DNA of 64,000 nt, taken from positions 62,001 through 126,000 of the forward strand of contig CAZEJG010000001.1 in the NCBI GenBank assembly GCA_964511625.1, read 5' to 3'. The first letter of the stretch is position 1. Each line of letters opens with the position of its first letter. Of this stretch, positions 48,621-57,605 are shown piece by piece. The notes below the pieces were generated by a model. The model did no database searches, had not been told where the DNA came from, and saw nothing but the letters and a program-made list of their open reading frames with translations. The translations under genes and the position numbers were made by a program. Source of the DNA: Pseudohoeflea sp964511625 (lineage in GTDB: Bacteria > Pseudomonadota > Alphaproteobacteria > Rhizobiales > Rhizobiaceae).

Positions 48621-49196
48621 ATGGGGGAAAGGTCCTCGCACAAGACGGAGTTGACGTCCGGCACGGCCGGCGAACCTGTCGATCTGATCGAAATCACCGG
48701 AGTCATCAAGTGGTTTGATGTCGCCAAGGGTTTCGGCTTCATCGTCCCTGACAACGGCGGAGGCGACGTGCTTCTCCATGTCAGCTGCCTCAGGCGCGAC
48801 GGCTACCAGACCGTGCTCGAGGGCACGCGGGTGGTCTGCGAGATCCAGAAGCGGGATCGCGGATACCAGGCCTTCCGGATCCTGTCCATGGATACCTCGA
48901 CGGCGGTCCATCCCTCTCAGCTCCCTCCGGTGCGCACCCATGTCCAGGTCAAGCCGTCAAGCGGCCTGGAGCGGGCCATCGTGAAATGGTTCAACCGCAC
49001 CAAGGGTTTCGGCTTCCTGACCCGCGGCGAGGGGACCGAGGACATCTTCATCCATATGGAAACGCTGCGCCGCTACGGCCTCACCGAACTTCGGCCCGGC
49101 CAGTCGGTTCTCGTACGCTTCGGAGACGGGGACAAGGGCCTTATGGCTGCCGAGATTCACCCGGATACCGACGCGCCGCTTTCGAATTCGCACTGA
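48621..49196 (+). CDS. Tandem cold-shock-domain protein
   Basis: The 191-residue product carries two CspA-type OB folds: residues about 26-90 (GVIKWFDVAKGFGFIVPDNG) and about 120-185 (AIVKWFNRTKGFGFLTRGEG), each with the RNP1 KGFGF motif. A GERSSHKTEL N-terminal extension and a 30-residue linker set it apart from single-domain CspA. Such double-CSD proteins are common in alphaproteobacteria and bind RNA or ssDNA. GGAGAGGCGACCGG precedes the ATG at 48621. The next gene starts 4 bp after its stop. Confidence 0.9.
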   Translation: MGERSSHKTELTSGTAGEPVDLIEITGVIKWFDVAKGFGFIVPDNGGGDVLLHVSCLRRDGYQTVLEGTRVVCEIQKRDRGYQAFRILSMDTSTAVHPSQLPPVRTHVQVKPSSGLERAIVKWFNRTKGFGFLTRGEGTEDIFIHMETLRRYGLTELRPGQSVLVRFGDGDKGLMAAEIHPDTDAPLSNSH

Positions 49197-49200
49197 GCCG

Positions 49201-49704
49201 ATGATGCGTCTCGCTGCCGACCGCCCCGTGACACGTCTGGCCAAGGGGGCGTTTCACGCTGCCTGCGTCCTCGGTCTTCTCGCTTTTGCAAGCGTCGCCG
49301 CATCCGCGGTCGAATTCCGTACCTCGCCCGAGCCGCTCGTCATCGAGACGGCGGATGGCCCGGTCAGCTTCACGATCGAACTCGCCACCACCAACGAGGA
49401 ACGGGCCCAGGGCCTGATGAACCGGAAGGAGATGGCCGAGGATCACGGCATGCTCTTCGATTTCGGGCAAACCCGACCGGTGATGATGTGGATGAAGAAC
49501 ACCGTTCTGCCACTCGACATGGTGTTCATCGCGCCTGACGGCGAGGTCCTCGGCGTCGCCGCCGACGCGGTACCTTTTTCGGAATCGATCATCTCCTCGC
49601 CCGGCCCGGTGCGCTACGTGCTCGAGATCAATGCCGGGATTGCAGCGGAAAAGAAGATTGCTGCCGGCGACAAGGTCGTCCACCCGGCCGTTGGCATCGA
49701 ATAG
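49201..49704 (+). CDS. DUF192 exported protein
   Basis: The 167-residue protein has an N-terminal signal (FHAACVLGLLAFASVAASAV) and the DUF192 domain: RAQGLMNRKEMAEDHGMLFD and MMWMKNTVLPLDMVFIAPDG. The function of DUF192 proteins is unknown; they occur widely in bacteria and archaea, often exported. The start lies 4 bp after the cold-shock gene, so the two are probably cotranscribed. The tRNA-Pro gene lies downstream. Confidence 0.9.
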   Translation: MMRLAADRPVTRLAKGAFHAACVLGLLAFASVAASAVEFRTSPEPLVIETADGPVSFTIELATTNEERAQGLMNRKEMAEDHGMLFDFGQTRPVMMWMKNTVLPLDMVFIAPDGEVLGVAADAVPFSESIISSPGPVRYVLEINAGIAAEKKIAAGDKVVHPAVGIE

Positions 49705-49836
49705 CTGCGGGATTCCCCCACAATCGAAGCTTCTTTGGGCGCGGACCCGTTCGCGTGGCCGATCGGGCTTGCGGATGACGCCGGCTTTCGTTATCGAGAC
49801 CACGGACCGCCGGTCGGCACATGCCGGCCAGGCCTT

Positions 49837-49913
<77 letters not shown>

Positions 49914-50066
49914 TTTTTCTCCCGTCACATGTCTGATTTGCCAGCGTCTTGCGCCTGCGCCGCGCAAGCGGCCTGTCGCTGTTTCGTTCGCGCGCCGCGT
50001 CTGTCCGTCCCGCGATGCCGGCAGAAGGCGGGCAAGTGTGCCGACGTTGGGAGTGCAAACTAATGC

Positions 50067-50104
50067 GCGCGAAATATCACAATTTTGCATCGCAACATTC
50101 GCGC
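50067..50104. promoter_or_regulatory. Inverted repeat upstream of the deoR-type gene
   Basis: GCGCGAA (50067-50073) and TTCGCGC (50098-50104) form a 7 bp dyad with a 24 bp AT-rich spacer, about 100 bp upstream of the regulator start. It is a candidate operator for autoregulation of the sugar operon. The 290 bp between tRNA-Pro and this operon hold no gene. Confidence 0.4.
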
Positions 50105-50200
50105 ATGAGGAAAAACGCTCATCTGATGATTAAATAATTGCATACTCGCTTCCGCTGTGCCAGTTTGGCCTCACAAGAAAGTTCTCTCGGGAGGAGACGG

Positions 50201-50986
50201 GTGAGCGATTTCAGTCGCCACAAGGCTATTGCGGAGCTTCTGATAGAGCGGCCCTTCGTTTCGGTGAAGGAGCTCCAGGAAGTCACCGGCGTGTCCGCCG
50301 CCACCGTTCGCCGCGACATCGACAAGCTCGATGACGCGGGCGTGGCGCGAAAGGTTCACGGGGGCATCGCTGCGGCTGACGGCTTTGCGGCCACCCGCCG
50401 CGCCAACGCGCTTCCCTTCGTCGAAAATCGCGATATCGCGGTCGAGGCCAAGCGCGCCATCGCCCGCAAGGCGGCGACGCTTGCCCGTGACGGCAGCCTG
50501 ATCATCATTCACGGCGGCTCGACCTGCTTCCATTTCGGCTGCGAGATGGCCAACCGTAACGTGCGGGTCTTCACCAACTCGATGCCCGTTGCCGCCTATA
50601 TTTCGGAGCACGGCACCTGCCAACTGACGGTCGGCGGCGGTGATCTGCACCGCGAGCCCGGAATCGTCTACGATGCGGGGCAGGGCGGTTATCCCTTCTA
50701 CGCGTCGCAGTTCTTCCTGGGCACGCTTGGCGTTAGCCGCGAGGGACTGCTCGAGCAGCATCCGCTTCTGGTGCGCTTCATCAACGACATGTGCGGCCTT
50801 GCCAACGAGATCATCGTGCTCGTCGACAGCCGCAAGTTCGCCATGCGCCCGCCCACCGTCACCCTGCCGTTTTCGCGGGTGTCCAAGCTCGTCACCGATG
50901 ACGGGCTGAGCGATGCCGACGCTCGGATGCTCGAAGACGAGGGCGTCGAATACCTGATCGCACCGACCAGCGAGGCCCTGTCATGA
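50201..50986 (+). CDS. DeoR-family transcriptional regulator of the pentulose operon
   Basis: The 261-residue product starts at GTG 50201 behind a strong GGAGGAG. It has a DeoR HTH (residues about 5-60, VKELQEVTGVSAATVRRDID) and the DeoRC sugar-phosphate-sensing domain with IIHGGSTCFHFG and SMPVAAYISEHG. Members bind phosphorylated sugars as effectors; here L-ribulose 5-phosphate or a related ester is likely by context. The stop overlaps the ABC ATPase start (ATGA at 50983), so it is the first gene of the operon. Confidence 0.93.
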   Translation: MSDFSRHKAIAELLIERPFVSVKELQEVTGVSAATVRRDIDKLDDAGVARKVHGGIAAADGFAATRRANALPFVENRDIAVEAKRAIARKAATLARDGSLIIIHGGSTCFHFGCEMANRNVRVFTNSMPVAAYISEHGTCQLTVGGGDLHREPGIVYDAGQGGYPFYASQFFLGTLGVSREGLLEQHPLLVRFINDMCGLANEIIVLVDSRKFAMRPPTVTLPFSRVSKLVTDDGLSDADARMLEDEGVEYLIAPTSEALS

Positions 50987-52584
50987 GTGCCGTCCAGACC
51001 AGCCAAGGTGCCAGCTCGGCGCCCGTCCTCGAGATGCGCTCGATCAGCAAGACCTTCGGTCCGGTCCAGGCGCTCTCGGATGTGTCGCTGACGGTCGATG
51101 CCGGCGAGTTGCACGCTCTGATGGGCGAGAACGGCGCCGGCAAGTCCACCCTGATGAAGGTGTTGTCGGGCGCCTATACGGCCGATCCCGGCGGCGAAGT
51201 GCTGATGAACGGCGAGCGGATCGTGCTGGGCGACCCCAAACATTCCAAGAAGCTCGGCATCGCGGTGATCTACCAGGAACTCTCGCTCGCCCCCAATCTC
51301 ACCGTCGCGCAGAACATTTTCCTCGGCGCCGAACCATCGACCATGGGGATCGCCGATTATCGCGCCATGGCGGCCGCCACCGCGCCCATTCTCAAGCGTC
51401 TCGGCGTGAAATTCGGCCCGGACACGCTTGTCGGCGATCTCTCGCTCGGGGAACGCCAGCTGGTCGAGATCGGCCGCGCGCTCGCCGCCAATGCCCGCGT
51501 CATCGTCATGGACGAGCCCACCACCTCGCTGTCGACGCGCGAGACCGAACAGCTCTTCGACGTCATCGCAGGTCTCAAGCAGGAAGGGGTGGCGATCATC
51601 TACATCAGCCACCGCATGGAGGAGATCTACCGGCTCTCCGACCGCTGCTCGGTGCTGCGTGACGGGTCCTATGTCGGCACGCTGTCGCGCGATGAACTCA
51701 ACGCCTCCAAGCTCGTCTCGATGATGGTCGGTCGCGACCTCTCGACCTTCTACAAGAAGGAGCACAAGCAGCTCGAACGGTCCGGCGATGCTGTGCTTTC
51801 CGTCGAGGGGCTGGGCGACGGCCGGCTGGTCCATGACGTCTCCTTCGAGGTCCATCGCGGCGAGGTGCTCGGCATCGCCGGTCTCGTCGGCTCAGGGCGC
51901 ACCGAACTCGCGCGCTTGATCTACGCCGCCGATCCGGTGAGCGAAGGCACGATCCGTCTCAACGGCGAGGTCATCCGATGCCGCACGCCGCGTGAGGCGC
52001 TGTCCAAGGGCATCGCCTATCTCACCGAAGACCGGAAGGGCCTAGGCCTGTTCCTCGACATGAGCGTTTCGGAAAACGTCTCCATTTGCGTCATCGAGCG
52101 CGACGCCGGGACATTCGGCATCCGCAATTTCGCCGCCGCCGCTAAGCGCGCCGCCGGCGCGATGACGTCGCTGTCGATCAAGGCGCCGAACGCGCGCATC
52201 AATGTCGGCTCTCTCTCGGGCGGCAACCAGCAGAAGGTTCTGCTTGCCCGCCTGCTCGAGGTCGGTCCCGACGTCATCATCCTCGACGAACCCACCCGCG
52301 GCGTCGATGTCGGCGCCAAGTCCGAGATCTACCGGCTGATCGACAGCCTCGCCGCCGAAGGCCTCGCCGTCGTCATGATCTCCAGCGAACTGCCCGAGAT
52401 CATCGGCGTGGCCGACCGGGTTCTGGTCATGCGCGAGGGCACGATTGCCGGCGAAGTGACCGGAACACCCGAAAAACCCATCGATCAGGAGCGCATCATG
52501 GCGCTCTCGACGGGGGCCGCGAACGGCGAACTGGCCGCGGCCGCTGCAATGAATTCGAACCACGAACGGACGGCACATGAGTGA
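50983..52584 (+). CDS. Sugar ABC transporter double ATPase (RbsA/MglA type)
   Basis: The 533-residue tandem nucleotide-binding protein has Walker A GENGAGKSTLMK, signature LSLGERQLVEIGRAL and Walker B VIVMDEPTTSLS in the first half. The second half has the usual altered Walker A (GLVGSGRTE), then LSGGNQQKVLLARLLE and VIILDEPTRGVDVGAKSEIY. It energises uptake of the sugar bound by the periplasmic protein encoded downstream. It overlaps the regulator gene at its start and the permease gene at its end (8 bp). Confidence 0.95.
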   Translation: MSAVQTSQGASSAPVLEMRSISKTFGPVQALSDVSLTVDAGELHALMGENGAGKSTLMKVLSGAYTADPGGEVLMNGERIVLGDPKHSKKLGIAVIYQELSLAPNLTVAQNIFLGAEPSTMGIADYRAMAAATAPILKRLGVKFGPDTLVGDLSLGERQLVEIGRALAANARVIVMDEPTTSLSTRETEQLFDVIAGLKQEGVAIIYISHRMEEIYRLSDRCSVLRDGSYVGTLSRDELNASKLVSMMVGRDLSTFYKKEHKQLERSGDAVLSVEGLGDGRLVHDVSFEVHRGEVLGIAGLVGSGRTELARLIYAADPVSEGTIRLNGEVIRCRTPREALSKGIAYLTEDRKGLGLFLDMSVSENVSICVIERDAGTFGIRNFAAAAKRAAGAMTSLSIKAPNARINVGSLSGGNQQKVLLARLLEVGPDVIILDEPTRGVDVGAKSEIYRLIDSLAAEGLAVVMISSELPEIIGVADRVLVMREGTIAGEVTGTPEKPIDQERIMALSTGAANGELAAAAAMNSNHERTAHE

Positions 52585-53560
52585 GATCCAATCCCCGGAA
52601 GAGGCGCGCAAGCGGCTCGAGATCAAAGGCATCATCCGTGCGCTCGGCATGTTGCCGGTGCTCATTCTGCTGGCGATCGGCTTTCAGCTTCTGAGCGGCA
52701 AGTTCGTTTCGGTCAACAACCTCTCGATCGTCGTCCAGCAGGCCTCGATCAACATCGTGCTCGCGGCCGGCATGACCTTCGTCATCCTGACCGGCGGCAT
52801 CGACTTGTCGGTCGGCTCGATCCTAGCCGCTTCCGCGATGATCGCCGTCATCGTCTCGCTTGTGCCGGAATACGGCATGCTCGGCATACCGGCCGCCATG
52901 GCGATCGGCCTGGTCTTCGGTCTCGCCAACGGCTGTCTGATCTCTTTTTTGAAGTTGCCACCCTTCATTGTCACTTTGGGGTCACTGACCGCGGTCCGCG
53001 GCGTGGCCCGGCTGATGGGCGGCGACACCACGGTCTTCAACCCGGAACTGCCCTTCGATTTCATCGGCAACGGCTCGCTCTTCGGCATTCCGTGGCTGGC
53101 TCTGATCGCGCTCGCGGTGATCCTCGTGTCCTGGTTCATCCTGCGCCGGACGGTGCTCGGCACCTGGATCTATGCGGTGGGCGGCAACCAGGAAGCCGCA
53201 CGGTTGACCGGCATCAAGGTCTGGCTGGTGCTGCTCTTCGTCTACGGCATGTCGGGCCTGCTCTCCGGTCTCGGCGGGGCGATGTCGGCGGCCCGGCTCT
53301 ATGCCGCCAACGGTCTGCAGCTCGGCATGGCCTATGAACTCGACGCCATCGCCGCAGTCATTCTCGGTGGTACAAGTTTTGTCGGCGGCGTCGGCTCGAT
53401 CTGGGGCACGCTGGTGGGCGCGCTGATCATCGCGGTCCTGTCCAACGGCCTGATCCTGACCGGCGTTTCCGACATCTGGCAATTCATCATCAAGGGGCTC
53501 GTCATCATCGCGGCCGTGGCGCTCGACCGCTACCGGCTTCAGGGCGGCGCCCGCACGTGA
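52577..53560 (+). CDS. Sugar ABC transporter permease (RbsC type)
   Basis: The 327-residue polytopic permease has about eight to ten hydrophobic helices, with the family motifs TGGIDLSVGSILAASAMIAV, YAVGGNQEAARLTGIKV (coupling region) and LDAIAAVILGGTSFVGGVGS. The RbsC class forms a homodimeric channel. Its ATG overlaps the end of the ATPase gene, and a 70 bp gap precedes the binding-protein gene. Confidence 0.95.
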   Translation: MSEIQSPEEARKRLEIKGIIRALGMLPVLILLAIGFQLLSGKFVSVNNLSIVVQQASINIVLAAGMTFVILTGGIDLSVGSILAASAMIAVIVSLVPEYGMLGIPAAMAIGLVFGLANGCLISFLKLPPFIVTLGSLTAVRGVARLMGGDTTVFNPELPFDFIGNGSLFGIPWLALIALAVILVSWFILRRTVLGTWIYAVGGNQEAARLTGIKVWLVLLFVYGMSGLLSGLGGAMSAARLYAANGLQLGMAYELDAIAAVILGGTSFVGGVGSIWGTLVGALIIAVLSNGLILTGVSDIWQFIIKGLVIIAAVALDRYRLQGGART

Positions 53561-53630
53561 TCGCATAACGGCCGCAAGAGCCGGCGATAAAAGACTGAAA
53601 TCAAACGCATATAACGGAGGAGATACCACT

Positions 53631-54572
53631 ATGCGCAAACTGAAAACCCTTCTTTGCACTGCCGCGGCAGTCGCTGCACTCACCGGGGCTTCGGCCGCCA
53701 AGGACCTCAACAGCATCGGCATTTCGGTCGGTCTGCTCGGCAACCCGTTCTTCGTCGCCACCATCAAGGGCATCGAGGACCGCGCCAGGGAGATCAACCC
53801 GGACGTCCAGGTGACCTCGGTCTCGGCCGATTACGACCTCAACAAGCAGGTCTCGCAGATCGACAACTTCATCGCTTCTGGCGTCGACATCATCATGCTC
53901 AACGCCGTTGACGCCAGCGCCATCGCCCCGGCTGTCAAGCGCGCCAAGGATGCCGGCGTCGTCGTCGCTGCCTTCGACGTCTCCGCACCGGGCGCGGATG
54001 TGACCGTGATGACCGACAACGTCGCTGCCGGCGCCAAGGCCTGCCAGTACATCGTCGACAACCTCGAAGGAGGAGCCGGCAACGTCATCATCATCAACGG
54101 TCCGCAGTCCTCGTCGATCATCGACCGCGTGAAGGGCTGCCAGCAGGTCTTCGCCGAGCATGAAGGCATCAACGTGCTCTCCGACGACCAGAACGGCCAG
54201 GCGTCGCGCGATGGCGGCCTCGACGTCATGCAGAGCCTGCTGACCCGCTTCGACGACATCGACGCGGTCTTCGCGATCAACGACCCGACCGGCATCGGCG
54301 CTTCGCTGGCCGCCAAGCAGCTCGGCCGCACCGACTTCATCATCACCGCGGTCGACGGCGCTCCGGACATCGAGCAGGCGCTCAAGTCCGGCAATTCCAT
54401 GATCAAGGCCTCCGCGTCGCAGGATCCCTATGTCATGGCCGGCAAGGCGCTGCAGATGGGCTATGACGTGCTCCAGGGCAACAAGCCGGCCGAGGATACC
54501 GTGCTGCTCGAGCCCGAGCTGATCACCGCCGACAACGTCGCCGACTACAAGGGCTGGACGGCCGCCCGCTAA
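53631..54572 (+). CDS. Sugar ABC transporter periplasmic binding protein (RbsB type)
   Basis: The 313-residue product has a signal peptide (LKTLLCTAAAVAALTGASAA) and the LacI-like periplasmic fold: GVDIIMLNAVDASAIAPAVK, DAGVVVAAFDVSAPGADVTV and AVFAINDPTGIGASLAAKQL, with TAVDGAPDIEQALKSG. Aromatic and polar residues at the usual places indicate a monosaccharide ligand, presumably a pentose, pentulose or pentitol given the downstream genes. GGAGGAG precedes the ATG. A GC-rich hairpin follows the stop. Confidence 0.94.
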   Translation: MRKLKTLLCTAAAVAALTGASAAKDLNSIGISVGLLGNPFFVATIKGIEDRAREINPDVQVTSVSADYDLNKQVSQIDNFIASGVDIIMLNAVDASAIAPAVKRAKDAGVVVAAFDVSAPGADVTVMTDNVAAGAKACQYIVDNLEGGAGNVIIINGPQSSSIIDRVKGCQQVFAEHEGINVLSDDQNGQASRDGGLDVMQSLLTRFDDIDAVFAINDPTGIGASLAAKQLGRTDFIITAVDGAPDIEQALKSGNSMIKASASQDPYVMAGKALQMGYDVLQGNKPAEDTVLLEPELITADNVADYKGWTAAR

Positions 54573-54588
54573 GGGTCGACGCCACGAT

Positions 54589-54614
54589 CGGCCGCGTCCC
54601 CCGGGGCGCGGCCG
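54589..54614 (+). other. GC-rich hairpin between the binding-protein gene and araD
   Basis: CGGCCGCG / CGCGGCCG is a perfect 8 bp stem with further CCCC/GGGG pairing possible in the loop, and no U-tract. Hairpins just after a binding-protein gene often stabilise its mRNA and lower expression of distal genes. Confidence 0.55.
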
Positions 54615-54645
54615 TCACCGGAAAATTCTGAAGGTTCGGGCATAA

Positions 54646-55335
54646 ATGTCGCTCACAAGGCTCAAGCAATCGGTTCTGGAAGCCAATCTTGCCACGGTCC
54701 GCCACGGCCTGGTCATGGCGACGTTCGGCAATGCCAGCGGCATCGACCGGGAGACCGGCACGGTGGTCATCAAGCCGAGCGGCATCGATTACAACGAGAT
54801 GACGCCGGACCACATGGTCGTCACCGATATCGACGGTCGTCCGCTCGACAACCGCTACAAGCCGTCCTCCGACCTCGACACCCATACCGCGCTTTACCGC
54901 GCCTTCCCGTCGATCGGCGGCGTGGTGCACACCCATTCCACCTATGCCACGATCATGGCGCAGAGCCTGACGCCGATCATGCCGCTGGGGACGACCCATG
55001 CCGATTATTTTCACGGCGAGATCCCAGTCACCCGTCACCTGACGCCCGAGGAGATCAAGAGCGGCTATGTCGCCGCCACGGGCGCGTTGATCGTGGAAAC
55101 CTTCAAGGATCGCGATCCGCTCGAAGTGCCCGCCGTCCTGGTCGCAGGCCATGGACCCTTCGTCTGGGGCCGCACCACCGAGGAGGCCGTCTTCAACGCC
55201 TTCATCCTTGAGGAGGTGGCCCGCATGGCCTGGCATTCGATGGTCATCAATCCGGAGCTCAAGCCTATTCCCAAGAGCTTGCTTGATCAGCATTATTACC
55301 GCAAGCACGGCGCCAGCGCGACATACGGCCAGTAG
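54646..55335 (+). CDS. araD: L-ribulose-5-phosphate 4-epimerase
   Basis: AraD converts L-ribulose 5-phosphate to D-xylulose 5-phosphate with Zn2+. The 229-residue class II aldolase-fold protein has EANLATVRHGLV, VIKPSGIDYNEMTPDHMVV, KPSSDLDTHTALYRAFPSIG, the metal His cluster VHTHSTYATIMAQ, GTTHADYFHGEIPVTR and the C-terminus YRKHGASATYGQ, all as in E. coli AraD rather than fuculose aldolase. It feeds the pentose-phosphate pathway and works directly after the kinase encoded next. Confidence 0.95.
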   Translation: MSLTRLKQSVLEANLATVRHGLVMATFGNASGIDRETGTVVIKPSGIDYNEMTPDHMVVTDIDGRPLDNRYKPSSDLDTHTALYRAFPSIGGVVHTHSTYATIMAQSLTPIMPLGTTHADYFHGEIPVTRHLTPEEIKSGYVAATGALIVETFKDRDPLEVPAVLVAGHGPFVWGRTTEEAVFNAFILEEVARMAWHSMVINPELKPIPKSLLDQHYYRKHGASATYGQ

Positions 55336-55394
55336 CGGTCCACACCAAACGCTATAAGTGAGCGCCACATGCAGACAGACCCGCGGGGAAGATC

Positions 55395-56978
55395 ATGACA
55401 CTCGTAGCCGGCGCCGATTTCGGCACCCTCAGCGTCCGCGTCACCATCATGGACACCGATACGGGCAGGGCGCTCGCCTCCGCGATCGGCGAGTATCCGC
55501 TCGAACGATCCGCCTCCGATCCGCTTCTGGCGCGCCAGTCCCATGCCGACCACATGGCCGCGCTCGAGCGCGCCATGCACTCTGCGATCGCTTCCGCCGG
55601 CATTTCTGGGGCCGAGATTGCGGCCTTTGCCGGCGATACGACCGGTTCGAGCGTCATCGTCGTCGACGAAAACCTGGAACCGCTCGACGACTATTATCTC
55701 TGGTGCGATCACCGTGCCCATGCCGAAGCCGCCGAGATCACCGCGCGGGCGCGCGAGGAAGGTGTCGAGGCTCTCGACTGGTGCGGCGGCGTCTATTCGC
55801 ACGAATGGGGCTACGCCAAGCTTCTCCACTTCCTGCGCCACAATCCGGACAAGCGCGATCGCGTCGGCACAGCACTCGAACATTGCGACATGCTCGCCGC
55901 CACGCTTTCGGGTGTGAAGTCGGTGGCCGATCTGCCGCGCAGCGTCTGCGCCATGGGCCACAAGTGGATGTGGGGCGAGCGCTGGGGCGGTCTCCCGCCG
56001 CAGGATTTCCTCGAACGCGTCGATCCGCTTTTCGCCGGCATCAACGACAAGCTCGTCGGCCGCTTTGGAACCTCCGTGGAGCAGGCGGGTACTTTGTCGC
56101 CCGAATGGGCCGATCGCCTCGGCCTGAAGGCCGGCATTCCGATTCCCGTCGGCGCCTTCGATGCGCATTGGGATGCGATCGGCAGCGGCTGCCGGGCAGG
56201 GGACGTGGTCAACGTCGTCGGCACCTCCACCTGCATCATCGCGCTCGGCGATATCGACATGAGTCCTGTACCGGGCATTTGCGGTGCGGTTCCGGGCAGT
56301 GTCATTCCCGGCGTGATGGGCGTCGAGGCCGGCCAGTCGGCCACCGGCGATCTGTTCGACGCCATCGCCCGGCGCGCCGGCACCGACGTCGCGACCTTGT
56401 GCAGCGGGCTCGAGGCCTACGGTCCCGGCTCGACCGGCCTGATGCGGTTGACCTGGGACAATGGCGACCGCACGGTTCTCGTCCGCTCCGATCTCGCCGG
56501 CGTCACGCTCGGTTGGGATCTCTCCCATACAGCAGCCGACGAGATGCATGCGGCGATCGAGGGCATGGCCATGCATGTCCGCATCATCCTCGACCGCATG
56601 GCCGAGGGCGGCCTTGCATTCGACCGGGTTCTCAATGCCGGTGGCATTCCGCAGAAGAATGATGTCCTCAATCAGGTCTATGCCGATGTGCTCGGATGCG
56701 AGGTCCATGTTCCGGACCGTTCGCCGACCGGCGTCGGCGCCTGCATCTTTGCGGCGATTGCAGCCGGGGCGTATGCCACCATCCCAGAGGCGCAGTCGGT
56801 GATGTGTCCCGGAACCCGTGTCTTCACTCCGCGCGCCGACCGCAAACCGGCCTATGACGCCCTCTACGGGCTTTTCCGCGAGCTCTATTTCGGCTTCGGG
56901 CAGGGCGCGCCGGTGGCGCTCGACCGCGTCCTGCCGGCATTGCGGGACTTCCGGCTGGGCGCGCATCGTTCGGCCTGA
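55395..56978 (+). CDS. araB: Ribulokinase
   Basis: AraB phosphorylates L-ribulose (and more broadly ribuloses and some pentitols) at C5. The 527-residue FGGY-family kinase starts with GADFGTLSVRVTIMD, the ribulokinase-type phosphate loop, and has EWGYAKLLHFLRHNP, FDAHWDAIGSGCRAGDVVNV with GTSTCIIAL, and the C-terminal NAGGIPQKNDVLNQVYADVL. Length and motif spacing match AraB rather than xylulokinase. It is the last gene of the operon. No L-arabinose isomerase gene lies in the window. Confidence 0.94.
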   Translation: MTLVAGADFGTLSVRVTIMDTDTGRALASAIGEYPLERSASDPLLARQSHADHMAALERAMHSAIASAGISGAEIAAFAGDTTGSSVIVVDENLEPLDDYYLWCDHRAHAEAAEITARAREEGVEALDWCGGVYSHEWGYAKLLHFLRHNPDKRDRVGTALEHCDMLAATLSGVKSVADLPRSVCAMGHKWMWGERWGGLPPQDFLERVDPLFAGINDKLVGRFGTSVEQAGTLSPEWADRLGLKAGIPIPVGAFDAHWDAIGSGCRAGDVVNVVGTSTCIIALGDIDMSPVPGICGAVPGSVIPGVMGVEAGQSATGDLFDAIARRAGTDVATLCSGLEAYGPGSTGLMRLTWDNGDRTVLVRSDLAGVTLGWDLSHTAADEMHAAIEGMAMHVRIILDRMAEGGLAFDRVLNAGGIPQKNDVLNQVYADVLGCEVHVPDRSPTGVGACIFAAIAAGAYATIPEAQSVMCPGTRVFTPRADRKPAYDALYGLFRELYFGFGQGAPVALDRVLPALRDFRLGAHRSA

Positions 56979-57097
56979 GGCCGCTTTCGCGCATCATAAG
57001 CCTTGAAAATCGGGGCGGAATCCGGCAAGTCGATCCGAAAGGATGTCCCGGCACGGCCAGAGGCGGTGTCCGGATCTGAGAGAAGGGGTGAAGGCGG

Positions 57098-57403
57098 ATG
57101 ACGGCACGGATCTACAGGCCCGCGAAAACCGCGATGCAGTCGGGCAAAGCCAACACGCAGCAATGGCGTCTCGATTTCGATCCCGAACAGCCGCGTACGA
57201 TTGACCCGATGATGGGCTATACTTCGTCGGGCGACATGAAGCAGCAGATCCGCATGCGTTTCGACACGCTCGAGGAAGCCGTCGCCTACGCCAAGCGCAA
57301 CAAGATCCCTTATCGCGTGGTCGAACCGAAGCAGCCCAAGCGCCGGGTCATCGCCTACGCCGACAATTTCCGTTACGACCGCAAGCAGCCCTGGACCCAC
57401 TGA
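57098..57403 (+). CDS. NDUFS4-like accessory subunit of respiratory complex I
   Basis: The 101-residue protein of the ETC complex I family (NDUFS4 / 18 kDa subunit type) starts MTARIYRPAKTAMQSGKANT and continues with QWRLDFDPEQPRTIDPMMGY and then FDTLEEAVAYAKRNKIPYRV, with a C-terminal FRYDRKQPWTH. It is an alphaproteobacterial accessory subunit of NADH:ubiquinone oxidoreductase, encoded apart from the nuo operon as is usual. The ATG follows GAAGGCGG. It precedes tRNA-Arg. Confidence 0.93.
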   Translation: MTARIYRPAKTAMQSGKANTQQWRLDFDPEQPRTIDPMMGYTSSGDMKQQIRMRFDTLEEAVAYAKRNKIPYRVVEPKQPKRRVIAYADNFRYDRKQPWTH

Positions 57404-57449
57404 TCCGGCTTCCGGATCGAGGGACGGGTGCCGCTCACGGGCGAAAGAC

Positions 57450-57526
57450 GGCCCCTTAGCTCAGCTGGATAGAGCACCGGCCTTCTAAGCCGATGGTCGC
57501 AGGTTCGAATCCTGCAGGGGTCGCCA
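57450..57526 (+). tRNA. tRNA-Arg (anticodon UCU)
   Basis: Acceptor GGCCCCT / AGGGGTC, D-arm GCTCAGCTGGATAGAGC, anticodon loop CTTCTAA (anticodon TCT), T-arm GCAGGTTCGAATCCTGC and encoded G-CCA end. Confidence 0.95.
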
Positions 57527-57605
57527 TTTCTTCAGAATCTCAGCAGTATATCGGGCTTTCTTGATGTGAGTGCTTAACGCAAGCGCCCACTTTTTGCGTA
57601 CTAAT

